Assembly: GCA_020631735.1 (NCBI GenBank) | Contig: CM036209.1 | Location: 8,035,451-8,099,450, forward strand | From: Saccharum officinarum | Lineage: Eukaryota; Streptophyta; Magnoliopsida; Poales; Poaceae | Direction of reading: 5' to 3' | Length of the DNA: 64,000 nt | Shown: piece after piece, positions 12,649 through 22,691 of the stretch | Numbering within the stretch: position 1 is the first letter of the stretch | Layout: every line of letters begins with the position of its first letter | The notes under the pieces: generated by a model | What the model was told of the DNA's origin: nothing | The model's database searches: none | The model's input: only the letters and a program-made list of their open reading frames with translations | Translations under genes and position numbers: made by a program

Positions 12649-13040
12649 AAATCTCGTCCTGAGATTTGGAAAGCGTACCATTGTTGATAGAATTCCTTAT
12701 AACCCTCTCGTAAATAATCTTCTCTCTTCCAAGTAGCATCACTCTTTCTACCTTGATTACTCCACATAACTTTATACCACTTAACCACTCAACTCCGAGT
12801 TACCCATTCTCTAGTATCAATCACACGAACTGGTTTCTCTTCATAAGTCAGATCGGATTCTAGCTTGATATCCCCCAATGGAACTCTTTCTTCAGGAACC
12901 CGAAGACATTTCTTTAACTGAGATACATGGAAGACATTGAAAATTGTGCTCATTTCAGGAGGTAACTGGATCTTATATGCAACCGCTCCACTTTTTCCTA
13001 TGATCCGAAAAGGACCAACATATCTTGGCACAAGCTTACC
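12649..13040 (-). pseudogene. Ty3/gypsy pol C-terminus (integrase tail and chromodomain-like), truncated
   Basis: The minus strand encodes the familiar integrase tail with PRYVGPFRII, AYKIQLP and IFNVFHVSQLKKCLR, followed by DLTYEEKPV. After an in-frame TGA (12789-12791, at a spot where an arginine codon is expected) comes VVKWYKVMWSNQG and DATWKREDYLR. This is the chromodomain-like end of chromovirus integrases, thought to guide insertion into heterochromatin. The upstream part (integrase core, RT, protease, gag) is absent: coding homology stops at about 13040, where element N1 begins. It is therefore a dead 3' fragment. The stop fits a CGA-to-TGA deamination. Confidence 0.85.
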
Positions 13041-13892
13041 GTCGGTGTTTGGACCTAAGAGGGCCCTAGACCAACGAGTGAATTTGTGCTGCGTGCTCCC
13101 TAATCCGGATGGTGATGCAAAGAGAATACACGGGGGTTTATCCTGGTTCGGACAAAGAAGGCCCTACGTCCAGCGGGAAGGAGTATTGTGTTTCCTTACA
13201 CCTAAGTTCTTGCGTAGGGGTTACAAGTTGTGAGAGAGGGAACCGGTCCCAAGTCTCAAGAAAAGAGTAAAATGGAGTGTTGATTGAGATGTTGATCTCG
13301 GAAGTGGAGAAAAGTGTCTATCTTTTTTCCTCCGTCCGCCCTGGAGAACCCTCTGCCCTCCCTTTTATATGGTCGAGCGAAGGCTCAAGGGCTCCTAAAA
13401 CCTTAAGGCGGTGCCTTAGAGGTGAAGGTTCGATGGGCGCTGTAGAGGTTGTTGTAGCGGCATGCTCTGGTAATGGCCGGCCATCCCCGGGGTGTCGTGG
13501 CGATGTTGATGACGGGACAATGAATGATCCTGGGTCCTGTGTCGAGCGTGTGATCCCCTGTAGCCGACATGCAGGCGTCATTCCTTTGTTGACCGGCGGT
13601 GGTCGAGGCCGGGTCAGGACGTAACTGAGGGGGTCGATGAGGAACGGATAAGGCCGAGCCCCAGAAAACCCGGGCGTGGTGGTTGTCTTCTTGTGAGTTG
13701 AGGGAGTATTGATAGTGGAACAGTGCTTGACGTGGCATGAATAGTGGCAACTTTTTTCACCACCCATCCCGGGGTGGGTAGTAAAAAGTGGGATTAGACA
13801 CGGATGCCGCTCCTATGATGGTGCGTTGTAGCCACGTTAGTGGAAGTGGTTGCATTAAATGCTTTTGTTAGTAAGTAGGTGGATGAGGAGGG
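13041..13892 (+). mobile_element. Element N1, left part (LTR-like), interrupted by copia
   Basis: It begins GTCGGTGTTTGGACC directly against gypsy coding sequence and contains a 'gggggtttatcctggttcgg' block typical of grass LTRs. It runs up to the copia target site GAGGG (13888-13892). The continuation is at 27183. There, about 250 bp in, GGTACCCGACA is found, which mirrors the TGTCGG-type start, so one LTR of roughly 1.1 kb may have been split. The 13318-13767 minus-strand open frame is not credible as a gene. Confidence 0.55.
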
Positions 13893-14324
13893 TGAAAGCA
13901 TCTAGGCCCCGGTGTTGGTTTCGGCAATTAATGACAACACATAATTACCATGACTAACGTGTGTTTTGCAGAAACATCGGTAAGTTAGGTCATGGAGATG
14001 ATAACTGCTTTGAGCAATATGGCAGTCACGTCCCTTGATGGAAATCGTTTTGGTTTTCAAAGGATCAATGATAAGATTAAGGACGGTTAGTTCCGGATGT
14101 CAAGGTGTTGAGATACATCTGAAATAGTCGTTAGGATCTTTGTTTCTTCCTTTGATCGTACTATGAAGAGGGGCATGAGCGAGTAGCTTGACCTAGGTGA
14201 GTCTTATGTTTAGGTGTGGTGCACACTTGTCAAACTTAGCACTAGGTAGCTCAAGAAAAGCTCAGAGTACAGTTAGAAGCGACTTGGTTCAAGTTGCATT
14301 GCGTTTAGAAGACGTTTGAGCCGT

Positions 14325-14860
14325 TTACCTATGACCGGACGCGGTCCTGTCATGACCGGACGCGTCCGGTCAGTACAAAGTCTTAACTGCGTTTTCGGCT
14401 GACTGACCAGACGTGGTCCTTGAGAGGACCGGACGCGATGGTCAGGCTGACACGTGTTCCAGAGGGTAAACAGCAAAGATCGGACGCGACTGTGAAAAAG
14501 ACCGGTGCGTCCGGTCATGTTCCAGTAAGGTCCAGCGGAGACCTGACGCGTCCGGTCACCTATGAACGGACGCGATCGTGCGTCCGGTCTTATTCCAGTA
14601 AGGTCCCGTGGTGACCTGACGCGTCCGGTCACCTATGATCGGACACGGTGTTGCGACAGGTCAAATTTCCAGAGAGCTCTTGCATGATCGGACGCGTCCG
14701 ATCATCCCTGATCGGCGCGTCCGGTCATCTCAGACCGGCGCGTCCGATCAGCACAGATCGGCGCGTCCGGTCTCTCAGTACAGGTTTCCGTTTTCGACCG
14801 TTACAACTGACCGGCGCGTCCGGTCATATCAACAGGCGCGTCCGGTCAGTGCGCGTCTGG
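14325..14860. repeat. Array of ~20 GCGTCCGGTC / GACCGGACGC motifs in U3
   Basis: The plus-strand half-site GCGTCCGGTC or a one-base variant appears about 11 times, and the inverse GAYCGGACGCG about 8 times, in 535 bp. TGACCGGACGCGTCCGGTCA at 14353-14372 is a perfect 20-bp palindrome. The array ends 40 bp before the TATA box, where enhancer elements of an LTR promoter sit. Spacing is irregular, so it is not a satellite. A role as binding sites for a host factor is inference. Confidence 0.9.
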
Positions 14861-14899
14861 CTGTTTCGAAAGGTAACGGTTGGATTTGTCTGAGGGTTC

Positions 14900-14907
14900 T
14901 ATAAATA
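14900..14907 (+). promoter_or_regulatory. TATA box, copia 5' LTR copy 1
   Basis: TATAAATA followed by CAACCCCTCC. Transcription would start about 30 bp downstream and read into gag. All four copia LTRs keep this box. Confidence 0.75.
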
Positions 14908-15611
14908 CAACCCCTCCACCTCTTTTAGAGGTCTCTTGCTCATTTGTTTAGCTGAGAAACACCTTTGAAGTGCAAGGGAGTGCAAGAGCCATAGCGAGGA
15001 TTGAGATTTGCGAATCAAAGTTTGAGAATCCTCTCTAGTGACAAGAGTCTAGCAAGTGTGCATCCATCTTCTCATTAGACTTGTTGTGGTCAAGTGAGAG
15101 TTCTAGCTTGTTACTCTTGGTGATCGCCATCACCTAGATGGTTTGATGGTGATTGGGAGTTCGGTGATCATCCGACGAGATTGTGGGTGACCCAACTCAA
15201 GTTGTGAGCGGTTTTGGGTGATTCGCCGTGATGGAGTGTCGAAGAATCAACCCGTAGAGAGCACTTGATCCTTGCGTGGATCAAGGGGGAGCTACACCCT
15301 TGCGCGGGTGCTCCAACGAGGACTAGTGGGGAGTGGCGACTCTCCGATACCTCGGCAAAACATCACCATGTTCCTATCCCTTACTTTCAAGCATTTACTT
15401 TCTTGCATTACTTTCATTGCTTGATTACTTTCCTAGAATTGCCTTGCTAGTCTAGGATTGGAACTTAGGGTGTATAACTTTTATCGGTAGAAACACAAGG
15501 AACACAAGTAGGCACTAGGGGTGAAGTTTGGCTTGTAGGATTTAATTCTTGCAATTAATTTTTTAGAAAAGCCCAATTCACCCCCCTCTTGGGCATCTTG
15601 ATCCTTTTAAT

Positions 15612-15623
15612 TGGTATCAGAGC
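15612..15623 (+). promoter_or_regulatory. Primer binding site (initiator Met tRNA)
   Basis: TGGTATCAGAGC lies 2 bp after the LTR end. It is complementary to the 3' end of plant initiator methionine tRNA, the usual primer of copia and many gypsy elements. Confidence 0.92.
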
Positions 15624-15662
15624 CGTGTTGCTCTAAATTTAGGCTTTACCGCCTAGAGCAAG

Positions 15663-17996
15663 ATGTCTAATGGGGAAGGACCACCTCCCACCTTTGAGGG
15701 AGACGATTTTCCATATTGGAAAATTTGTATGGAGGCGTACCTCGAAGCCATAGATGTTGGGTGCCTTAGAGCCGCAACCGAAGGGCTTCCCCCCATAAGG
15801 GATCCCGCTAACCCAAGTGGTGACGAGGAGAAATACGACCGGTGGAATGCAAAAGCAAAAAATGCAATCTACCGGGCACTAGGCAAAGATATCTTCAATC
15901 GTGTGCGTAATGCCAAAAACGCTCATGAATTGTGGGAGAATCTTTGTGCTCTCCATGAGGGAACTAAGAGTGAGCGTGAGGAACGCTATCATTTTGCTTT
16001 AAAGAAAATTAATTCTTTTGAGATGCTTCCGAAAGAAAGTGCTAATGAAATGTACACTCGCTTGAATGTTCTTATAGAAAATCTCAATGCTCTTGGACTC
16101 ACTAAAATGAGTCAATCGGATGTTGCAAGGAGGATCTTGAGTGTTCTCCCCGTTGAGAAATATGGACATATTGTCACCGTACTTCACCAAAGTGATCTCT
16201 CCGCCGCAACACCGACTCAAGTATTGGGAAAGATCAATGCACATGAGATGTACATGCACATCACTCCGGAAGAGGGTTCATCATCTTCCAAGAAGAATGA
16301 CTTGGCCTTCAAAGCTAGCTATGAAAAGAAAAAGAAGAAGGGCCAAGCCATGATAGTGCAAGAGAGCACAAGTGAGAGTGATATTGATGATGAATCACTT
16401 GCACTCATGGTGAGAAGAACCACCAAGATGCTAAAGAAGCTCAACAAGAGTGGCATCAAGTTCGATGGCAAGAATAAGAAATTCTTCACTAGTACCAAAA
16501 GGAAGCCAATCTTCGAAATGGATTGCTTCAATTGTGGAGAACTTGGCCATCTAGCTCATCAATGCCCAAAGCCTCCAAAAGACAAAAACAAGAATAAGTA
16601 CAAGGGCAAGAAAGATGATTCAAGTGAAGAAGAAGATGATAAAAGAAAGAACAAACCATACAAGAAGAAAGATGGCAAGAAAAGAGAGTTCTACAAGAAG
16701 AAGAAGGGAGGCAAGGCTTATATTGTTGGTGATTGGCTCACCGACATTGAATCATCATGAGAGTCCTCCGGCGATGAAAGTGATGATGAAAAAGAGAAGA
16801 TCGCCGCACTTGTGGTTGGGCAATCACCATCGTCATCAACGTCTTCATCACCATCTTCATCGCCATCCTCACCGTCATCATCCACTTCCCACCTATGTCT
16901 CATGGCTAAAGGTGATCGAAAGGTACAAAATAGTGATAGTGATGATAATGATAGTGATGATGAATATGATGCACCTTCTTATGATGAATTAGTAAAATTG
17001 TTAAACAAATATTCTAAAATCATAAGGAGGACTAGAAATGAAAATGATGAGCTTCAACATGAAAATGAAACACTCTCATCTAAGCTTGAAAGTGCACATG
17101 AGACTAGGGATGAGCTCATAGATCAAAATGAAACTATGTCTTCTTCTCTCAAGGAGCTCAAAACCTCTAACAAGGAGCTTAGAGATAAACATGATAAAAT
17201 TGAGAAGAAGCATGGTGAACTCATGACTAGACTCAACTCTCTAAAAGAAGAATATACTACATTGAAAATCAACTATGATACTCTTATTGTTGCTAATGAG
17301 CTAGCTCTTGAGACACATGATGCTACTAACCAAATTGTTAAGATTGATATAGCTACATCATGTGATGATTTGATTATCGAGAACCTTGAGCAAGGCTCTA
17401 GCGGCAAAGGCAAGAGTGTGGTTGAGGCCAATGACTATGATGAGTATGTCAAGCTCAAGAGTGATAATGAGATGCTTAAAGTTGAGAACAAGAAGTTGTT
17501 GGCTCTTGAAAAGCAAGCTTCAAATGAGTTACTTATTGAAGAAAACAAGAAGCTCAAGCAAGAGAAAGAGCATCTCAAGACCGGCCTAAGCAAGTTCACA
17601 AGAGGCCAACATTTACAAAGTGAGCTACTCATGAACACTGTTATGAAGTTGGATAGGAGTGGCATTGGCTATTTGGCAAATCAAGAGAAGAAGGTCAAAA
17701 CTCAACAACAACAAAGCAAGTTAAAGCCCAAGCCAAAGAGATGTGTTGAGTGTGGACAAGAAGGTCATTTTGCTCATGAGTGCAAAACTCCACCACCACA
17801 ACCCTTGCCCAAGCATGCTAGACCCTTTGCTTTCAATGCCTACTACATGCTTAGAAAGGACTCTAGTGGAAAGATGAAAGTTATGTTCTTGGGTCCTCCT
17901 AACAAGAATAGGCCAAAGAAAATTTGGGTTGCCAAGTCACTAGTTGAAAAAGTTAAGGGTCCCTCTCAAGTTTGGGTCCCTAAACAAAAGGCTTGA
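15663..17996 (+). pseudogene. gag: Gag polyprotein, copia copy 1, one internal stop
   Basis: The frame opens at ATG 15663, 40 bp after the primer site, and stays in one frame to TGA 17994-17996 (777 codons), apart from TGA 16758-16760. Copy 2 has TGT at that internal position. The N-terminus has the DUF4219/UBN2 signature (PYWKICMEAYLEA at about 20-32, HELWENLCALHEG near 90). A CCHC knuckle CFNCGELGHLAHQC starts at residue 288, followed by a Lys-rich stretch, Ser-rich and acidic segments and a long predicted coiled coil (about 430-660). A second knuckle CVECGQEGHFAHEC starts at about 694. Gag forms the particle that packages the RNA. A gag with two knuckles 400 residues apart is long even for SIRE-type elements. 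Confidence 0.9.
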
Positions 17997-18010
17997 TCTC
18001 TTGTGTGTAG

Positions 18011-19417
18011 GTGAACTACAAGATCGGTGGATCTCATTGGGTGATTGATAGTGGTTGCACACAACACATGACCGGTGATCCTCGTATGTTCACCTCACTT
18101 GAAGAGGATGGGGTATGCCAAGACAAGATCACATTTGGGGATAATTCTAAGAGCAAAGTCAAGGGTATAGGCAAGGTTGCAATATCAAATGATCATTCTC
18201 TCTCCAATGTGCTCTATGTTGCTTCATTGAGTTTCAATTTACTATCCGTTGGGCAACTTTGTGATCTTGGCTACCAATGCTTGTTTGGTCCAAATGAAGT
18301 GGTTGTTACCAAGATAGATGACAAGCAAGTGATTTTCAAGGGTTTTAGATACAATAATCTTTATCTTGTTGACTTCACCTCCGAAGATGCAAACTTGATG
18401 ACATGTTTGTTCACCAAGACCACCCTTGGATGGCTTTGGCATAGGAGGCTTGCTCATGTTGGAATGAACACTCTCAACAAGCTATTGAAGAAAGAACTAG
18501 TAAGAGGCTTAAAGGATGTAAAGTTTGAAAAGGACAAACCTTGTAGTGCATGTCAAGCCGGCAAACAAGTTGCAAACACTCATCCAACCAAAGCCTACAT
18601 GTCAACATCAAGAGTGCTAGAACTCCTTCACATGGATTTGTTTGGTCCTACAACTTACAAGAGTTTGGGTGGAAATCTTTATTGTCTTGTGATTGTGGAT
18701 GACTTCTCAAGATACACTTGGACTTTCTTTCTTCATGACAAATCCGAAGTGGCAAGTTGCTTCAAGAAGTTTGCAAAGAGAGCTCAAAATGAATTTGAAG
18801 TCAAGATAAAGAAGATTAGAAGTGACAATGGAAAAGAGTTTGACAACACCAACATTGAAGCCTATTGTGATGAAATTGGAATCAAGCATGAAGTGTCATC
18901 AACCTACACTCCTCAACAAAATGGTGTAGTTGAGAGGAAGAACCGGACCTTGATCACTCTTGCAAGAACAATGCTAGATGAGTACAATACACCGGAAAAA
19001 TTGTGGGCCGAGGCAATCAACACCGCATGCTATGCTTCAAATCGCCTCTTCCTACAAAAGTTCCTTTGCAAGACCCCTTATGAGTTGCTAAATGGGAAGA
19101 AGCCGGACGTCTCATTCTTCCGGGTGTTTGGTTGCAAATGCTACATCTACAAGAAGCGTCAACACCTAGGGAAGTTCCAAAGACGTTGTGATATTGGTTT
19201 TCTTGTTGGCTACTCATCAAAGTCCAAAGCATATAGAGTGTTTAACCACGCCACCGGTTTGGTTGAAGAAACATATGATGTGGAATTTGATGAGTCTAAC
19301 GGCTCCCAAGGAGCAATTGAGAATTGTGATGATGTAGGTGATGAACCATTGAGGGAGGCCATGAAGAACATGCCGGTAGGTGACATTAAGCCTAAAGATG
19401 ATGAAGACGATGTATAA
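18011..19417 (+). CDS. pol: Protease and integrase part of copia pol, copy 1
   Basis: The open frame begins right after an in-frame TAG (18008-18010). No ATG precedes the protease motif WVIDSGCTQHMTG (residues 10-22, catalytic DSG), so the first residue is arbitrary. The GAG-pre-integrase zinc motif is at 142-172 (LWHRRLAH ... CSACQ). The integrase core has D209 (HMDLFGP), D272 (RSDNGKEF) and E308 (NGVVERKN), an exact D,D35E spacing. The integrase C-terminus has FRVFGCKCY and GFLVGYSSKSKAYRVF. Protease cleaves the polyprotein; integrase inserts the cDNA, making 5-bp duplications as seen here. The frame ends at TAA 19415 in an acidic linker; the RT frame follows. Confidence 0.93.
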   Translation: MNYKIGGSHWVIDSGCTQHMTGDPRMFTSLEEDGVCQDKITFGDNSKSKVKGIGKVAISNDHSLSNVLYVASLSFNLLSVGQLCDLGYQCLFGPNEVVVTKIDDKQVIFKGFRYNNLYLVDFTSEDANLMTCLFTKTTLGWLWHRRLAHVGMNTLNKLLKKELVRGLKDVKFEKDKPCSACQAGKQVANTHPTKAYMSTSRVLELLHMDLFGPTTYKSLGGNLYCLVIVDDFSRYTWTFFLHDKSEVASCFKKFAKRAQNEFEVKIKKIRSDNGKEFDNTNIEAYCDEIGIKHEVSSTYTPQQNGVVERKNRTLITLARTMLDEYNTPEKLWAEAINTACYASNRLFLQKFLCKTPYELLNGKKPDVSFFRVFGCKCYIYKKRQHLGKFQRRCDIGFLVGYSSKSKAYRVFNHATGLVEETYDVEFDESNGSQGAIENCDDVGDEPLREAMKNMPVGDIKPKDDEDDV

Positions 19418-19489
19418 ATTGTCAATCCACCATCATCATCATATGATGAAGACGATGTATAAATTGTCAATCCACCATCATTATCATAT
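19400..19489 (+). repeat. 45-bp in-frame tandem duplication carrying two TAA stops
   Basis: Two 45-bp units start GATGAAGACGATGTATAA at 19400 and 19445. Since 45 is a multiple of 3, both keep the pol frame and both contain TAA (19415-19417 and 19460-19462) between integrase and RT. CAA is the likely ancestral codon. The identical structure is in copy 2. Confidence 0.92.
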
Positions 19490-19602
19490 GTGCCTCAAGA
19501 TGATGACAAGAATGAGAGAGTTGAAAATGAAGACACCCATGTCTCTCATCATCAAGCCAAGGCACAAGCACAAGACGTTGATGCTCCTCATCCCACCCTC
19601 AA

Positions 19603-21135
19603 ATGAATGTAGAAGAAGCTCTTCAAGATCCGGATTGGGTGAATGCCATGCATGAAGAATTGAACAACTTCGCCCGAAATCAAGTATGGACACTTGAAGA
19701 GCATCCAAAAGGTGCAAGAATCATTGGAACCAAGTGGGTGTTCCGCAATAAGCAAGATGATCAAGGGGTAGTGGTAAGAAACAAGGCAAGACTAGTGGCA
19801 AAAGGGTTCTCTCAAGTTGAAGGTCTTGATTTTGGAGAGACTTTTGCACCCGTTGCAAGACTTGAAGCCATCCGTATCCTACTTGCATATGCATCACATC
19901 ATGATATGAAACTATATCAAATGGATGTGAAAAGTGCATTCTTAAATGGCTTTATAAATGAACTAGTCTTTGTTGAACAACCTCCCGGGTTTGAAGACCC
20001 TAGATATCCTAATCATGTTTATAGGTTGTCCAAGGCGCTATATGGGCTCAAGCAAGCCCCTAGAGCGTGGTACGAGCGCCTTCGGGACTTCCTCATTGAG
20101 AAGGGCTTCACCATTGGGAAGGTTGACACCACACTATTCACCAAGAAATTCAAAGAAGAGATCTTCATTTGTCAAGTATATGTTGATGATATCATCTTCG
20201 GGTCAACAAATGAAGACTATTGCAAAGAATTTGGTGAATTGATGTCAAAAGAGTTCGAGATGTCAATGATTGGTGAGCTAACATTCTTCCTTGGGTTTCA
20301 AGTCAAGCAAATGAGAGAAGGGATCTTTATTTCTCAAGAGAAGTATACCAAGGATCTTCTCAAAAGATTCAAGATGGAAGAATGCAAGCCAATCAAGACC
20401 CCAATGCCAACTAATGGACATCTCGACCTAGATGAGAGAGGTAAACCAATCGATCAAACTCTTTACCGTTCTATGATTGGTAGCTTGTTATACCTTACCG
20501 CATCTAGGCCCGACATCATGTTTAGTGTGTGCATGTGTGCCCGCTTTCAAGCATGCCCTAAAGAACCTCACTTAAGTGCCGTAAAAAGAATCCTAAGATA
20601 TCTTAAGTATACTCCAAGCATCGGACTATGGTACCCCAAAGGAGCTAGATTCCAACTAGTTGGCTACTCTGATTCGGATTATGCCGGTTGCAAAATTGAT
20701 AGAAAAAGCACATCCGGAGGGTGCCATTTGCTTGGGAGATCCTTAGTATCATGGTCATCGAAAAAGCAAAATAGTGTGGCTTTGTCCACCGCCGAGGCGG
20801 AATACATTGCCGCGGGGGCTTGTTGTGCACAAATCCTATACATGAAACAAACCCTTCTAGACTATGGAGTTGTTCTTAAAAAGGTGCCGTTTTTATGTGA
20901 CAATGAAAGTGCGGTTAAAATTGCTAATAATCCGGTACAACACTCTCGCACCAAGCACATTGATATCCGCCACCACTTTCTAAGAGATAACGTTGCTAAA
21001 AATGACATATCACTAGAAGGTGTAAGAAGTGAGAATCAATTAGCGGATATCTTCACTAAACCTTTGGATGAAGCTACTTTTTGTAGGTTGAGAAGTGAAC
21101 TAAATGTGCTTGATTCTAGTAACTTTAAAAGATGA
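19603..21135 (+). pseudogene. pol: Reverse transcriptase and RNase H part of copia pol, copy 1
   Basis: This is the RVT_2 type [32 protein letters not shown], then the first catalytic Asp in [12 protein letters not shown] (D108) and the YVDDIIFG box (D195/D196). RNase H of copia type follows ([46 protein letters not shown]), ending [13 protein letters not shown] before TGA. All catalytic residues are present. The listed start is only the first ATG. The true frame continues upstream in copy 2, but here one C is missing in a run (CCACCCTC against CCACCCCTC, about 19605). That shifts the frame and may be a sequencing error. Confidence 0.92.
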
Positions 21136-21629
21136 GCTTGTGTTGTCCCTTGCATTGCATTTGTATTATATGTCATGTTTAATTACCCGCAATGCATCTA
21201 GGGCTTGACTAACATGGTTACGATAACCCTCCTTTGGAGGAGTGAAGAAGCCTAACCGTGGATCAAACTTGACAAGCAACCTAGCTTTACTTACTTGTTT
21301 TGCATTGCATATGCATGGTTGTTGTTTTGCCGTTCCTTTTTCGGTTAAGTTTTGAGCAACCTCTGTGTTCGTCCATGGGTAGAGAGAGCATTTTGACGCT
21401 CCCAAGGGTTCAAAAGCTCTATTGCATGGCCATACGTTGCTCCTCGGGTGTTTGTTGCCTACTTTCCTAAAAATAATATTAGCCTAAGGCAAACTATTTT
21501 GAGAAACTTGAGGGTTTGAGTAAGGTCACTCATATCTTGTTCCAATTGGTGTTTATCTGTGTCTCTTTGAATTGGAACTTGATTGGGAGAAGTCGCGTCT
21601 AAGTTCGGAATAAAAAAGGGTGAAAAACA
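21136..21629 (+). other. Post-pol spacer of copia copy 1
   Basis: Starts at the pol stop. A run of TTGCATTGCAT repeats and no conserved frame are seen. The minus-strand open frame at 21166-21405 shows no motif. Confidence 0.5.
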
Positions 21630-21975
21630 GTGACCGAACGCTGGACCGGACGCTGCACCGGACGCAGTGTTGCTTCACCACCGTGTCTGGTCCCGGTGAC
21701 CACCAGCGCGTCCGGTCATCCTGAAGACCGTCTCCTGATCTAGTGATCGGACGCTGCACCGGACGCGGCCCTGTTGACCACCGCGTCCGGTCCCGATAAC
21801 CACCACCGCGTTCGGTCATCCGTCTCAGCTTTCCAGGCAAATCAAAACCGGACGCTGTCAGCGTTCGATCGCGAATAATCGGACACGTCCGGTCATTCCA
21901 GGAGCTTACTGGAATGTGACCGGATGCTGCCTCTCCGCGTCCGGTCATATCGACCACCGCGTCCGGTCATCGCGT
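21630..21975. repeat. Second array of the GCGTCCGGTC/GACCGGACGC motif, inside the element
   Basis: About 15 half-sites of the LTR motif recur here (ACCGGACGCTGCACCGGACGC, GCGCGTCCGGTCATCC, CACCGCGTCCGGTCAT and so on), although this is not LTR sequence. The array ends just before a weak TATA-like CATATAATC (21995-22003). A CG-rich leader with CCGCCGCCG runs follows. Compare the LTR order: array, TATA, leader, ORF. Confidence 0.85.
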
Positions 21976-21994
21976 ATCGAGCGGATCTAACCCC

Positions 21995-22003
21995 TCATAT
22001 AAT
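21995..22003 (+). promoter_or_regulatory. Possible internal TATA box upstream of the extra ORF
   Basis: CATATAATC lies 20-30 bp after the internal motif array and about 700 bp before ATG 22692. The GC-rich stretch between resembles a plant 5' UTR. No transcript evidence. Confidence 0.35.
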
Positions 22004-22691
22004 CTTTCGCGTTCCTTCTTTTTCTTCGCCGGTACAACTCGCAACCGCCGCCTCCGTGCCCTAACGCGCCGCGCCACCGCTCGCCGAAGCTCTCCGCCGC
22101 ACCTGTGCCACCACCCGGCCCTGCAGCTGCTCTCCTCTCGCGCACGCGCCGTATCCGCCACCACGCCCACGCAACCGCCATTCACCGCGCCGCCATCTCC
22201 GCCGCCGCCGCCGCCGTGAGCCGCTGCTGCTGCTGCTAGTGACCGTGCACGACCTCCGACCAGTCTCTGCCATCGCATTCATCCTCGATCTTCGGCCATC
22301 ACGCGTCGCCCTAACCCTAGGGTTCGTTCTGCAGTGTCTCCTTCGTTCGTCGTCGAAACGTCCCTCACGCGACGTCTTCGCTCGAGCGCTCGTCCGGTGC
22401 GTCGGGAAGTCTCGCGACCTAGGTCATCTCATCTCATCACCGCTTTCTCGTTGATCCGAGCGAGTTTGTCGGTGTGTCGGGGTAATTGCTGTTCTGTTGA
22501 TTGAATCCGAGGCCAAGCCTGTGGATACGGATTGAGGCCAAGGCTCTCGAGTGTCAGTACATCATCTTTCAGAGGTTTTCCAACAGTGTGACAGTATGGT
22601 TCGTTGCAAGAATGCCGGTGGTGCTCCTAGTGACGGGGACGACAGTCCTCCTCGTCTGTCTGAGGTTGCGCATGGAAAGCGCATAAAGATC

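Larger units (their letters stand above)
13893..15609 (+). repeat. 5' LTR of copia copy 1
   Basis: It starts TGAAAGCATCTAGG and ends TTTTA, where the other three LTRs end TTTCA, so the terminal CA has mutated to TA. It holds the U3 motif array (14325-14860), a TATA box and a leader that reads into the primer site. It has about 18 substitutions not shared with the other three LTRs, mostly C-to-T or G-to-A. Confidence 0.95.

Noticed and set aside
13318..13767. 149-codon minus-strand ORF
   Set aside because: The second copy (30520-30950) breaks it with many indels and there is no recognisable domain; part of N1.
14325..14860. CRISPR-like array of short repeats
   Set aside because: Half-sites of about 10 bp in both orientations with irregular spacing inside a plant LTR; no cas genes; eukaryotic context.
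16615..16992. His-rich plus-strand ORF overlapping gag
   Set aside because: Alternate-frame shadow of gag's Lys/Asp and Ser codon runs; repeated at 33786-34163 for the same reason.
21967..22282. Arg/Gly-rich minus-strand ORFs
   Set aside because: Antisense of the CG-rich leader with CCG repeats; low-complexity.
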